Assembly (NCBI GenBank): GCA_003604975.1
Contig: QZIR01000032.1
Coordinates: 1 to 51,176, forward strand
DNA: 51,176 nt
Source: Desulforudis sp.
GTDB lineage: Bacteria; Bacillota; Desulfotomaculia; Desulfotomaculales; Desulforudaceae
Reading direction: 5' to 3'
A model generated the notes under the pieces. That model was not told the DNA's origin and searched no databases. It worked only from the letters and a program-made list of their open reading frames with translations. Positions 1 through 7,207 of the stretch are shown piece by piece (position 1 is the stretch's first letter; the number at the start of each line of letters is the position of its first letter). Made by a program: the position numbers and the translations under genes.

Positions 1-99
1 CTACATTCTGAGCGATTTATAAAACGACCCCTTGATTCTACTGGGTTTGCGCCGACGAAAGGGCTAAAACCGGGGGTTTGCTGTCAAACTTGAGTTTGA

Positions 100-922
100 G
101 TCGGGTAGGATGAGACCATTTCTGGTCCCATCCCCCTAAGAACCGAGCGTGAAAGTTTTCCTTCACTCGGCTCAGACCTTTCTAAGACGCATCTTAGTGC
201 ATCCGGCTTTGATACTATCTCCGCCTTCGCGATACTAGCCTGCAGTCTCCTAACATTGTGTCGGGAGCCGCACAAACTGCTGGGTATCGCCGGGCGGAGC
301 GTTACGGCTCCGGAGCCGGTGACCTGCAGCTTCCATCTTGCATTGCCCCCTTTGGAGTTTTCAGGTTTTCTCGCGATGAAAGACCACGCGGAAGTCTGCT
401 CCCTTTCGGGCGGGGCATCAGCCCCTATCCGTCTCATTACAAGACGGCGTTCGCTTTCTCCGCGTTCCCTTACCCGCACGCCCAACAGCGTCCCTTGCGG
501 TTCGCTTGCCTTTCGGCGGGTGTACGGGCTTACCGTGTTCCGCGCAATTAACAGGATGGGTTAGGCCCCGTCTATCCCCCGGCGGCGTTTTGGCCCCTGT
601 GACACAATACCCTAGTGTGTCATCCCTGCCGCTTCTCAAACCTGTCAGCAGATTTGGCTTGTTCGACGTCACGAGGTTTATCAACGGTTCACTTGCGTTG
701 GCCGTACCACCCGAGCCTGGCTCCCTTCCGCGTTCTGCTCGCAGATTCGACTATGCCTTGCGGTTTCGTCTTGCCCTTGCGGGATGGGCTACATTGTCCC
801 GCCAGCTTCCCACCGGGCCATTGCTGGTCCGTCAGGTGGCGGTAGGCTACCGATGAGGGGACATCGGGTCTTATCCTGGTGTTTCCAGTTAAGACAGTTA
901 ATTACACGACTTCACGTCGCAC
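100..922 (-). mobile_element. ORF-less group II intron
   Basis: Read on the minus strand, the element starts with the consensus GUGCGAC at 922-916. It ends in a textbook domain V (173-139: GAGCCGAG...CTCGGTTC lower stem, two-base bulge, short capped upper stem) and a domain VI (about 137-103) with a bulged A in a CCTACCC context. The last base is placed at about 100 (..CCCGAC). The interior has domain-I-like text but no reverse transcriptase/maturase ORF; at about 823 nt there is no room for one. A possible EBS1, GGGATA (578-573), matches IBS1 TATCCC at 928-923, the last six exon bases. Splicing or mobility would need a maturase from elsewhere. The 3' boundary is less certain than the 5' one. 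Confidence 0.82.
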
Positions 923-1093
923 GGGATACTCGTCGGCCCATCTACCGGCGTCTTCGGCTCTCCAATCGAAGACCTGATCCTGATAATGCTCCGTGACACC
1001 CAGAGCTTCCTGACGGAAGTCTTCCGCCAGGAGCTGAACGTCTTCCGCGTTAAGGTTTTCTTTCCGCACCAGTATGCAGTGCAGTACATGCAT
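923..1093 (-). pseudogene. 5' exon of a hypothetical gene interrupted by the group II intron
   Basis: The ORF starts MHVLHCILVRKENLNAEDV and reads up to GRWADEYP exactly at the intron's GUGCGAC. It aligns well with the first ~65 residues of the intact protein encoded at 6466-7122 (MHALHCVLVRFEN..., ...GRWADDYPHCG). After the intron the frame does not resume the paralogue's sequence (HCGVILG); it gives about 11 residues and a stop. The gene therefore looks truncated, or its 3' exon was lost or rearranged. Its SD (GAGGAGG near 1140) lies unusually far upstream, with a GGGGCC/GGCCCC hairpin in between. Function is unknown. Confidence 0.7.
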
Positions 1094-1171
1094 TGGCGCA
1101 GGGGCCGGGCGCGGCGGCCTGGCCCCTTTCACCTCCTCTGAAAAGTTTTTAGTCCGGCCAAGCTGCCGGCT

Positions 1172-1243
1172 TCAGCGGCAGATGTCGGTGAAACCGCACA
1201 GGTGCACCAGTTTTTCCGACCCGCAACGACACGGGCGAGACAT
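1172..1243 (-). CDS. Possible tiny SEC-C-like cysteine-rich peptide or gene remnant
   Basis: A 23-residue ORF encodes MSRPCRCGSEKLVHLCGFTD followed by ICR. The CxCGSxK...C spacing recalls the zinc-binding SEC-C motif that usually ends longer proteins. No good Shine-Dalgarno precedes it, and it lies between the end of iscB1 and the interrupted gene. It may be the surviving C-terminus of a lost gene. Only the cysteine pattern supports it. Confidence 0.25.
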   Translation of the reverse strand: MSRPCRCGSEKLVHLCGFTDICR

Positions 1244-1327
1244 TACCGGGTCAGGGGTGCGGCCGTTCCAGCGAACAGCGGCCTTTTGGCCCCTTCCTGA
1301 TGGTCGAGTAGTGGAGTACTATTTAAT

Positions 1328-2737
1328 TCACCCGCCGGGAAGTCCCCGTCCTGAGCCTTCCTTGTTTGCGAAGCGAGAGCGAAGGGCGGGGATGAAAGGC
1401 GGGCCTGGTTTTTCCTGGTTCCAGGCTCCAAAGAAAAGCCCTTTTGCATAACGGTATGGCTGAATCTGATCAATCCGAACCGGCTTGGACAACCCACCCA
1501 ACCGGATATATGCACCCAGGTTTTGTATGCCTTTGGAAATATACTTTTCTCCGGTATACTTAACAACATCGCCAGGCTGGATAGGGTACCTTTGCTTGCG
1601 TATACTCCGGCGACCCCTGGACAATTTTTCACCGCGGTACTGCCGAAGGTTCTCGCCATCTAATTTCCGGTTACGGGTACGTCTGCCGCTGTTTAGCTCT
1701 TGGCCACCAGCTCTCTCACCAGTGCGAATGTCAATGTGTTTCGAAGCGTAGAAATATTCCAGCGAACGGTTATTACGGCGCATTTGTCTTACTTCAAACT
1801 GTATGGTTCTCGCCTGGTTGGTGCCTCCAGCAATGCAGAAGGCATCATTAATATGGCTTTTCTCCAACCTCAAAGCTATCCTCCGAGATTTTGTAATATA
1901 ACCGTAAGTGTGCCTGCATCCCAGGGTGTTTACCAGTCGCCACCGGACGGTTGTCATGAATGTCTCCGGTTTGAAAGACTTCACACACGGTTCCCAGCCG
2001 TACAGGAACCTGCCTTCCTTATGGTTCTCAGACCGGTGGCATTTGTCGCACAGGGTTGTCAAATTTCCGGGACGGTCGGTGCGGTCTCTCTTCCAATACC
2101 CAATATGGTGGACTTCCAATACTTTTTCTTTCGATTTGTTCTTACAGTCAGGGTTCTGGCACTGGTGACCATCCCGATGTAAGATATACTCCCGCAAGTT
2201 CCAGTATCCGGCTTGCTCTCCTTGCTGATATTCTTTTCCTTGGATACCTGGATTTTTGATTGCCTGAATATCAAAGCCGGCTACTTGAACCTCTATTTCT
2301 GTGACTGGCAAAATGGTTTTGATTTTTTCTATCAACCGAATGTGAGAATCCAGTTTGTGCCGGATACTCGGGGCTAGCCAGCCTTCTGGTTTCTTTCGGT
2401 TATCAAACCGTGGCGCTCTGTAACGCAACTGGTTCCGGCGCTGCCGGCGGTACATCACCCTTTTTGTGTTACGCTCTACTTGACCAGTTATTAGCCGGCA
2501 CTCGCCAACGATTAGTTCTTTCTTTGCGGTTACGCCTGAGAACCCTATAGTCTGATACCCGGAGTCTATACCAAGGGTTACCGACTGGGTGTAACCTGTT
2601 GTCTCATAGGTTAGCTTGATGGTGAACGGCATGGTGGTTACCACAATAGCCCTGCCGTCTTTTAGCATCCGTCGAACCTTGCCATATCGTTCTGTCGGCA
2701 TCAGGGGTCTGCCGTCTTTGTTTAGTACATATACCAC
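1328..2737 (-). CDS. iscB: IscB RNA-guided HNH/RuvC nuclease (copy 1)
   Basis: A 469-residue IscB with all expected parts: PLMP segment (residues 11-14), RuvC-I GIDSG (Asp58), arginine-rich bridge (~98-107), RuvC-II Glu near 149, HNH with Cys pairs CQNPDC/CDKC and catalytic LEVHH (209-211), Asn225 and His234, and RuvC-III KSHINDA (His295, Asp298). A basic C-terminal domain of ~150 residues follows. IscB, the ancestor of Cas9, uses a HEARO/omega RNA to cut DNA and travels in IS200/IS605-type elements. The start is GTG, preceded by AAAGGAG eight bases upstream. Its RNA lies directly upstream (2760-3015). All catalytic residues are present, so it is predicted active as a double-strand nuclease. 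No transposase is encoded nearby. Confidence 0.93.
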   Translation of the reverse strand: MVYVLNKDGRPLMPTERYGKVRRMLKDGRAIVVTTMPFTIKLTYETTGYTQSVTLGIDSGYQTIGFSGVTAKKELIVGECRLITGQVERNTKRVMYRRQRRNQLRYRAPRFDNRKKPEGWLAPSIRHKLDSHIRLIEKIKTILPVTEIEVQVAGFDIQAIKNPGIQGKEYQQGEQAGYWNLREYILHRDGHQCQNPDCKNKSKEKVLEVHHIGYWKRDRTDRPGNLTTLCDKCHRSENHKEGRFLYGWEPCVKSFKPETFMTTVRWRLVNTLGCRHTYGYITKSRRIALRLEKSHINDAFCIAGGTNQARTIQFEVRQMRRNNRSLEYFYASKHIDIRTGERAGGQELNSGRRTRNRKLDGENLRQYRGEKLSRGRRSIRKQRYPIQPGDVVKYTGEKYISKGIQNLGAYIRLGGLSKPVRIDQIQPYRYAKGLFFGAWNQEKPGPPFIPALRSRFANKEGSGRGLPGG

Positions 2738-2759
2738 GATGATCTCCTTTCGGAAATAA

Positions 2760-3015
2760 GTCTGCCTTGCGGCAGTAGGTCCACTTCGCCAATGTTACGC
2801 CAGGTTTTTGCCAGCAACACTTCTCCTACCTCTCAGAGATGTTTAGCCACTGGCCGCAGTGTATGGGACGTGTGGAGTATCCCATGGTGCCTATGTCATT
2901 CCGGCGTAACGTAGCCCGATGGCGGGATTATCCCGCCCTGGCTGAGGCTAATCAACCGGGCTTACAGGTTTCCCTATAAGCCCCTTCCTAGCGGAGCTAG
3001 GAAGGGGTAGTTGAC
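2760..3015 (-). ncRNA. HEARO/omega RNA of iscB copy 1
   Basis: The minus strand starts with GUCAACUACCCC, then a perfect 12-bp hairpin (3007-2981, stem CCCCTTCCTAGC), further hairpins, and a long-range stem pairing 2910-2901 (GTTACGCCGG) with 2803-2794 (CTGGCGTAAC), followed by ACAUUGGCGAAG. The same layout recurs upstream of the other two iscB genes. In IscB systems the guide lies just 5' of the scaffold. Here that is the sequence immediately upstream of 3015, which is the 3' coding end of radC. The 3' end of the RNA is an estimate. Confidence 0.78.
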
Positions 3016-3731
3016 TCGCCGTCCATCAACCCCTCCGCCTTGAGACTTACCCACCGGCCATCGCCGATGACAATGTGGTCCAAAACAGGAACCCCCATCA
3101 ACTCCCCGGCATCCACCAGCCTTTTGGTCAGCTGAATGTCCTGCCGGCTGGGCGTTGGATCACCCGAGGGGTGGTTGTGGGCCACGATCACCGCCGCCGC
3201 GGAGTGGGCCACCGCCGCTTTGAACAATTCCCGCGGATGGACTGAGGACGAGTTCAGAGTGCCGACGCTGACCGTTTTCACGGCGAGAACGCGGTTCTTG
3301 GTATTTAGAAACATCGCAACGAAGTGTTCCCGATCCAGACCACGGAGTTGGGGTTCCAGGATTTCAGCTGCGTCCTCCGAGTTTTTGACGGTCACCTTGG
3401 CCCCGGCCCGGCGCTTGGCGAGCCTTCTGCCGAGCTCCAAGGCCGCGGCCAACCGGACGGCTCTTCTTCGGGAGCCGACGATCCCGGCGAGTTCCCCAAC
3501 CGTCGCCTGGCTTAAACGATCTCCTAGGACAATGACCCGGCCCGCGACGTCTTGGGCGGATTGTTTTTTCGTTTCTCCAACGATGAGCGCGACAAGCTCC
3601 ACATCGGAGAGTGTCTGTGGGCCTTCTCTTTGGATCCGGGTTTCGGGCCGATAGGATTCCGGGAGTTCCCGAAAACTGAAGGGTTTGTGACTCCAGAAAA
3701 CCTGCTGTTTCATGGCATGCGGCCAAGCCAC
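2997..3731 (-). CDS. radC: RadC family JAB-domain protein
   Basis: A 244-residue protein with an N-terminal helix-hairpin-helix-like region (~40-105) and a C-terminal JAMM/MPN+ domain with HNHPSGDPTPSRQD: zinc ligands His185, His187 and Asp198. RadC (DUF2466) is common on mobile elements; its biochemical role is unsettled despite the DNA-repair name. The last six codons (ESTTPS) and the stop lie inside the first hairpin of the IscB1 HEARO RNA, so the IscB element replaced or added the extreme C-terminus. Translation may begin at the GTG used here or at the ATG 15 bases downstream (MKQQVFW); neither has a clear Shine-Dalgarno. It belongs to the DNA-metabolism block transcribed from the right. 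Confidence 0.9.
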   Translation of the reverse strand: MAWPHAMKQQVFWSHKPFSFRELPESYRPETRIQREGPQTLSDVELVALIVGETKKQSAQDVAGRVIVLGDRLSQATVGELAGIVGSRRRAVRLAAALELGRRLAKRRAGAKVTVKNSEDAAEILEPQLRGLDREHFVAMFLNTKNRVLAVKTVSVGTLNSSSVHPRELFKAAVAHSAAAVIVAHNHPSGDPTPSRQDIQLTKRLVDAGELMGVPVLDHIVIGDGRWVSLKAEGLMDGESTTPS

Positions 3732-3847
3732 AGGAGGAGCGGGCCCGCCGCCCGCTCACATCCCTGCGGGCGGCCGCCCACCTCCTTTGGAAACTTTTTA
3801 CCGGCCGGGCAGAGCGATTAACCCTGCCGATCGGCCATCTCCTCGAC

Positions 3848-4103
3848 CTACTGGTAGATCGCGTTTTCGATGTCGTCGTAAGACGCGAACGGGTCCGCGC
3901 TCATGTAGAACGCATGCCCCCGGCCCTCGTGGGCCAACAGGCTACCAGTGCCCGGAGTGACGCGGCCAGCACCGCGCCATTTTCCGTCACTGTCGACTTC
4001 GGCCAGCACGCGTCAGCCGGCGGGGGCCAAACGGACGGCTCAAGATTTCCTTTTTGTGCTGCCGAAGCACGGCAGCGGCGGTTTGATAGCTGATCACTTT
4101 CAT
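3848..4103 (-). pseudogene. Small gene behind leader A, probably frameshifted
   Basis: Two overlapping short reading frames together look like one ~85-residue protein. The first (3987-4103, 38 aa) starts MKVISYQTAAAVLRQHKKEI after AAAGGAGGG and ends prematurely at TGA. The second (3848-4009, 53 aa, possible GTG start) reads VLAEVDSDGKW...HAFYMSADPFASYDDIENAIYQ with protein-like composition. A single missing base near 4009 would join them at ...RRLTR/VLAEV. Alternatives are programmed frameshifting or two coupled microproteins. The SD is so close to the ATG that the GTG two codons on may be the true start. No family recognised. The gene is preceded by leader A. Confidence 0.5.
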
Positions 4104-4114
4104 CCCTCCTTTCG

Positions 4115-4345
4115 CCGGGGCCTGGACGGCCACCGGATAATAGTGACCGCCTTGCCCAGGCGGAGGGTGCGCGAACCCGCGCGAAACTTTATTAAAACCG
4201 GAGCCAATGGCTCCAGTCAGACTAAGTTTTTAAAGGACTACGCAAAGCAGCTAACTGGTTTACGTCCGGTCCCTCCGGGACCGGCAAGTTGAATCTTTAC
4301 GTCCGGTCCCTCCGGGATCGGCAAAGCGACTGAAAACTCTTTGGG
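4115..4345 (-). promoter_or_regulatory. Leader A: tandem hairpins, terminator and conserved hairpin pair
   Basis: In the order of transcription (minus strand): the motif CAGTCGCTTTGCC; two copies of a hairpin with stem CCGGTCCC and GGA loop (4321-4303 and 4284-4266), each followed by ACGTAAA; a terminator-like hairpin GGAGCC-ATT-GGCTCC with GGTTTTAAT (4214-4190); then a conserved block (4165-4115) holding a CCGCC/GGCGG hairpin, the linker TCACTATTAT and a CCGG-GGCC hairpin. The block ends just before the AAAGGAGGG ribosome site. The same modules in the same order recur at 14658-14960 before an unrelated gene. I do not recognise a known riboswitch class; a cis-regulatory or antitermination element is inferred. 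No strong promoter is visible for this copy. Confidence 0.7.
4190..4214 (-). terminator. Intrinsic terminator inside leader A
   Basis: Minus strand: a six-base-pair hairpin GGAGCC-ATT-GGCTCC followed by GGTTTTAATAAAG. It lies between the tandem hairpins and the gene, where an attenuator would sit. The short stem and mixed U-tract make it moderate in strength. Confidence 0.5.
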
Positions 4346-4455
4346 ATCCCCCGCCGCAACCGTGGCATTATCCACGGCTGGGGCCGGGGCCGGAAATGAT
4401 CCGGCCCGACAGGAGGGCCAGCCGCCCGCGTAAATTCTGCGGGCGGCCACCCACC

Positions 4456-5586
4456 TTAAGCTTCTTTTCTGCCCACGGCCACCTCCATGGTAACCGTCCT
4501 CGTGATGGTCACCGGCACGCCGTCCAGGAGCAGGGTCACCGACGACACTTCTTTTCTGTGGAGCTTTAGAAGCACGTCGTCTATCCCTTTCCCCTGGGCA
4601 TGGAGCCAGGTGGCCCTCCGTGGGGAGAACCCCTGCTTTTTCAGCTCTGCGACGAACTCTCGCGCCTGGTTTTCGGCCTCGCTTTTCCGCAGGTCCGCGT
4701 CGAAGGCGATTACCGGGGTCTTCGCGCCGACCGCGTTCAGAACGTCCAGGGCCGCCTTCCAGGCCGCGGCCCCGCCGGAGCCGACGAAGCGGCTGTCCAT
4801 CAGGTGCGCGGCCACGTCGGCCTTCAGGGGGCCCTCCGTGACCCACACCCCGGTTCCGCTGCCGGCGCAGTGCGCCGGGCTGCCGGGGGAGGCGCCGTTT
4901 GGTTTCCCGTGGCTTGAAAACCAGAGATATTTCCCGTTTCCGGAGTCGTCGCACCGCACTTTGAGGGCCTGGATCAGGCCCTCGGGAGCGCGGACCGGAA
5001 TCAGATAGCCGGCCGGGCCGAAGAAGTCCCAGTAAGGGCCGTAGCGACCGCTCCTGGTAAAGAATCCGGGCACCCCCTCCAGGGAATGCTCCCGGACCAG
5101 CCACCGGCAGATCTTCCACCGGTGGCGAGCGTCTTCGGGGACAGACCGGTACCCGTTCCTGCGGATTGACTCCTCGTCCAGTCCCCGGCGCAGGAGGTCG
5201 TCCTTGTGCGACGGGTAGAGGGATAGAACAGAAAGAAAAGCCCGGTAGACTTCATTGCGGTGCTCGACCGGCGCCAGGCCGTCCGGGTTCCGGGACGCCC
5301 TGGGGGGCTCCGGAACGGGTTCGTCCAGGCCAAGCATCTGTCTGGCCTCCCGGCCGTCAACGCCGCGGAGCCTCCTGGCCAGACCGACTAAACCGCCCTC
5401 CTCCCCGCACCGGTGGCACTTCCAGTGCCCCGTCGCGGCGTTCAGATAGAAGTGCCCCTTGTCGGGGTGTTTTCGAGAATCCCCGCAGAAGGGGCACCGG
5501 AAGATCCTTTCTTCGCCGGGGCCGTTCTTGGTGAATTTAAGCCCCAACCGAACAGCGACGGAGACAGGATCAACAGCCGTAGCCAA
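4456..5586 (-). CDS. Primase-like protein: CHC2-type zinc finger plus toprim domain
   Basis: A 376-residue protein. The N-terminus has a zinc ribbon of the primase CHC2 type (CPFCGDS...HWKCHRCGEEGG, ~residues 31-65). The central/C-terminal part has a toprim-like segment (WVTEGPLKADVAAHL, the Glu of motif I; later VIAFDADL with DxD), as in DUF3854/phage P4-type primases. The layout indicates priming of replication of the mobile element. No helicase domain is fused; the protein is short compared with DnaG and lacks its helicase-binding region. Its start overlaps the end of the upstream HAD-like gene by 17 bases, so the two are probably translationally coupled. Confidence 0.83.
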   Translation of the reverse strand: MATAVDPVSVAVRLGLKFTKNGPGEERIFRCPFCGDSRKHPDKGHFYLNAATGHWKCHRCGEEGGLVGLARRLRGVDGREARQMLGLDEPVPEPPRASRNPDGLAPVEHRNEVYRAFLSVLSLYPSHKDDLLRRGLDEESIRRNGYRSVPEDARHRWKICRWLVREHSLEGVPGFFTRSGRYGPYWDFFGPAGYLIPVRAPEGLIQALKVRCDDSGNGKYLWFSSHGKPNGASPGSPAHCAGSGTGVWVTEGPLKADVAAHLMDSRFVGSGGAAAWKAALDVLNAVGAKTPVIAFDADLRKSEAENQAREFVAELKKQGFSPRRATWLHAQGKGIDDVLLKLHRKEVSSVTLLLDGVPVTITRTVTMEVAVGRKEA

Positions 5587-6067
5587 CTTCCATCACCCCC
5601 GCCACCCGGACGGCGTTGGGCTCGTCCAGGCTTCGGTTGTACGGCCAGTCCGGGTAGAGAACGGCGATCCCGGACCTGGCATAGAGCCTTATCGCCTCCG
5701 GGTCGTCATCCAAGGCCAGCGCTGCGCCCAACTTTTGGGCCACGGCCAGCTTCTCCCGCGCATCGGCGCAGAAAAAGACCGGACCATCGGGGAAGCCGTG
5801 GAGCTTGAGCCACCGTTTGGTGACAAGCTCCGCATCCCGGGGGCGGCAGGTGGCGTAGGCCAGACCGCCCAGTTTTTCGGATAGTCCCCGCAGGCACTCC
5901 ACCGCTCCCGGGATGGGGTCGGCCTTCTGGAAGACCATCAGGCCGGTCCCCGACGGCCAGAAGCCCTTCGGGATCGGAGCCGGGTAAACGCCCCGTGGCA
6001 CTTCGAAGACGCGGTGCAGGTAGCCGTTGACATCGGCGAGTGTATTGCAGATGTCGGATATGACCAT
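5570..6067 (-). CDS. HAD-superfamily phosphatase (5'-nucleotidase-like)
   Basis: A 165-residue protein with the HAD signature: motif I ISDICNTLAD (nucleophile Asp5, but DxC in place of the usual DxD general acid), motif II Thr in AYATCRP, and motif IV ALDDDPEA. It resembles small deoxynucleotidase-like HAD enzymes often carried by phages and plasmids for nucleotide pools. The altered second Asp of motif I could lower hydrolytic activity; this is inference. ATG start with GAGGAGG seven bases upstream. A strong hairpin pair lies just before the SD (see 6082-6127). Confidence 0.75.
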   Translation of the reverse strand: MVISDICNTLADVNGYLHRVFEVPRGVYPAPIPKGFWPSGTGLMVFQKADPIPGAVECLRGLSEKLGGLAYATCRPRDAELVTKRWLKLHGFPDGPVFFCADAREKLAVAQKLGAALALDDDPEAIRLYARSGIAVLYPDWPYNRSLDEPNAVRVAGVMEVGYGC

Positions 6068-6081
6068 CTTTAAACCTCCTC

Positions 6082-6127
6082 ATCTCCCCGGGCCGCCCCG
6101 GGAGATTTAATAATCTCCCCGGGGCGG
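6082..6127 (-). promoter_or_regulatory. Alternative-hairpin leader before the HAD-like gene
   Basis: Minus strand: a central ATCTCCCGGGG segment can pair with an upstream CCGGGGAGAT (hairpin around TATTAA) or with a downstream CCCGGGGAGAT that abuts the GAGGAGG ribosome site. The two pairings exclude each other. A second leader with the same design is at 6404-6452. This suggests a translational switch; the signal, if any, is unknown. Confidence 0.5.
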
Positions 6128-6136
6128 AAGGGTTAG

Positions 6137-6337
6137 CTAACCCAGGGCCTTCTTGATCTCTTCCTCGGTCAACTTTTCCCCGGCGGCGCACCTCCGGAGT
6201 AGTTCATCGAGAGTCGCCACGTGAGGAAAAGCCAACACCGCAAGCTTGTTCCAAGCTTCGGCGGAGATCAAGAAGGCACCGAAGCTCCCAACGTAAGGGA
6301 TGGAAGATTCGATAGCTTCTTTATACTGCCGCTTCAT
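6137..6337 (-). CDS. Small hypothetical protein
   Basis: A 66-residue protein beginning MKRQYKEAIESSIPYVGSFG, with an acidic, helical C-terminus (LDELLRRCAAGEKLTEEEIK). No family recognised. Its ATG overlaps the end of a 21-codon ORF (6321-6386) that has a strong Shine-Dalgarno, so it is likely translated by coupling to that ORF rather than from its own ribosome site. No membrane segment; probably cytoplasmic. Confidence 0.55.
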   Translation of the reverse strand: MKRQYKEAIESSIPYVGSFGAFLISAEAWNKLAVLAFPHVATLDELLRRCAAGEKLTEEEIKKALG

Positions 6338-6386
6338 ATGCGGCTAGCTGTTGGCGGAGATTGGCAAGTTCTGTTTGTTGCTCCAT
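6321..6386 (-). CDS. 21-codon ORF with strong ribosome site
   Basis: It encodes MEQQTELANLRQQLAAYEAA then V and a stop. It is preceded by AAGGAGG at good spacing and follows a hairpin leader (6404-6452). It overlaps the next gene's start by 17 bases, which fits a coupling leader peptide. A frameshift that split one longer gene is the alternative. Confidence 0.4.
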   Translation of the reverse strand: MEQQTELANLRQQLAAYEAAV

Positions 6387-6403
6387 TTTTCTTCGCCTCC
6401 TTT

Positions 6404-6452
6404 TCTCCCGGGCCGCGCCTCGGGAGACATTGTGGTCTCCCCCCGGCGCGGC
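6404..6452 (-). promoter_or_regulatory. Second alternative-hairpin leader
   Basis: Minus strand: GGGAGAC-CACAAT-GTCTCCC extended by flanking GCCGCGCC/GGCGCGGC gives a strong hairpin. The inner TCTCCCG can instead pair with CGGGAGA next to AAGGAGG. The organisation matches 6082-6127, but the stem sequences differ, so the structure seems to be conserved rather than only the sequence. Confidence 0.48.
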
Positions 6453-6465
6453 GGGGCGGAAGAGA

Positions 6466-7122
6466 TTAATAGTGGTAATTCAAGAACACCAGAGCATACC
6501 ATTCGGGATGCTTTCTGGCGTTTTCTAGCGTCTCGGACGAAATTCGGGATGAATAATCCGGCACGCTGTAGAACTGCGAGTCGAACGTGTACTCTCCGAT
6601 AGCCGGGCGCAGGGCATCAACAAGCCGGTATACAAGATGGCCCAGCTCGTGAGTGCCGTCCCAAATTCTTCGAATGTTGTCCGGAGTGATGGTCGGCAAC
6701 GGCAACGGAACAGCGGACCAGAATTGTCCACCAATTGTTACACTGCCATTCAGCGGATTATCGAAGATGGTATAGCCACCGGCTTCGATTTCTTGCCTGG
6801 TGCGCCAGCCCCAATCGCGACCGATGCACCACTCAAAATTTTCCAGAGCTGCTTCGAGCGGCTTGTTACGCCACTCTTCCAGAGCGTTCAGAAAGCGCTC
6901 CGGGTCTTTGTAGCCAAGGATTACCCCACAGTGAGGGTAATCATCGGCCCACCGGCCGGCATTTTCGCGACGCCAGTCAAAGACACGGCCTTCATGGTTC
7001 TTGGTGGCATCGAGGGCTTCCTGGCGGAAGTCTTCCACCAGGAGCTGAACGTCTTCCGCGTCGAAGGATTCGCCTTTTTGGATGTTTTCAAACCGCACCA
7101 ATACGCAGTGCAGTGCGTGCAT
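6466..7122 (-). CDS. Conserved hypothetical protein, paralogue of the intron-interrupted gene
   Basis: A 218-residue soluble protein starting MHALHCVLVRFENIQKGESF. A segment THELGHLVYRLVDAL (~residues 150-165) has a HExxH-like HELGH, so a zinc hydrolase fold is possible but unproven. Its N-terminus is clearly related to the truncated gene at 923-1093. No in-frame alternative start was found. The nearest good SD (GAGGAGG) is ~46 bases upstream of the ATG, and a 10-bp hairpin (GCAGTAGGCC/GGCCTGCTGC) fills the gap, as at the paralogue. Family not recognised. Confidence 0.65.
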   Translation of the reverse strand: MHALHCVLVRFENIQKGESFDAEDVQLLVEDFRQEALDATKNHEGRVFDWRRENAGRWADDYPHCGVILGYKDPERFLNALEEWRNKPLEAALENFEWCIGRDWGWRTRQEIEAGGYTIFDNPLNGSVTIGGQFWSAVPLPLPTITPDNIRRIWDGTHELGHLVYRLVDALRPAIGEYTFDSQFYSVPDYSSRISSETLENARKHPEWYALVFLNYHY

Positions 7123-7207
7123 TCGATAGGGCGCAGCAGGCCCCCGGCGGCCTACTGTGCCAACACCTCCTCGTGCCGGATTTACAGGCCGGTCGGGCGG
7201 CTTATGT

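Noticed and set aside
84-1132. Several short ORFs on both strands at the left end
   Set aside because: They fall in the structured group II intron; none has a ribosome site or a recognisable protein.
4115-4165. CCGCCTGGGCA resembles the 3' part of the ZTP (pfl) riboswitch
   Set aside because: The surrounding ZTP core is absent, and in leader B the loop changes to TGGGTG; here it is just the loop of a CCGCC/GGCGG hairpin.
4260-4325. Tandem GGTCCC repeats as a CRISPR array
   Set aside because: Only two repeats per site, unequal spacers, no cas1/cas2, and the same repeats recur in a second leader.
4238-5119. Long minus-strand frame overlapping the primase-like gene
   Set aside because: Low-complexity Arg/Gly-rich shadow; its tail merely translates the leader A hairpins.
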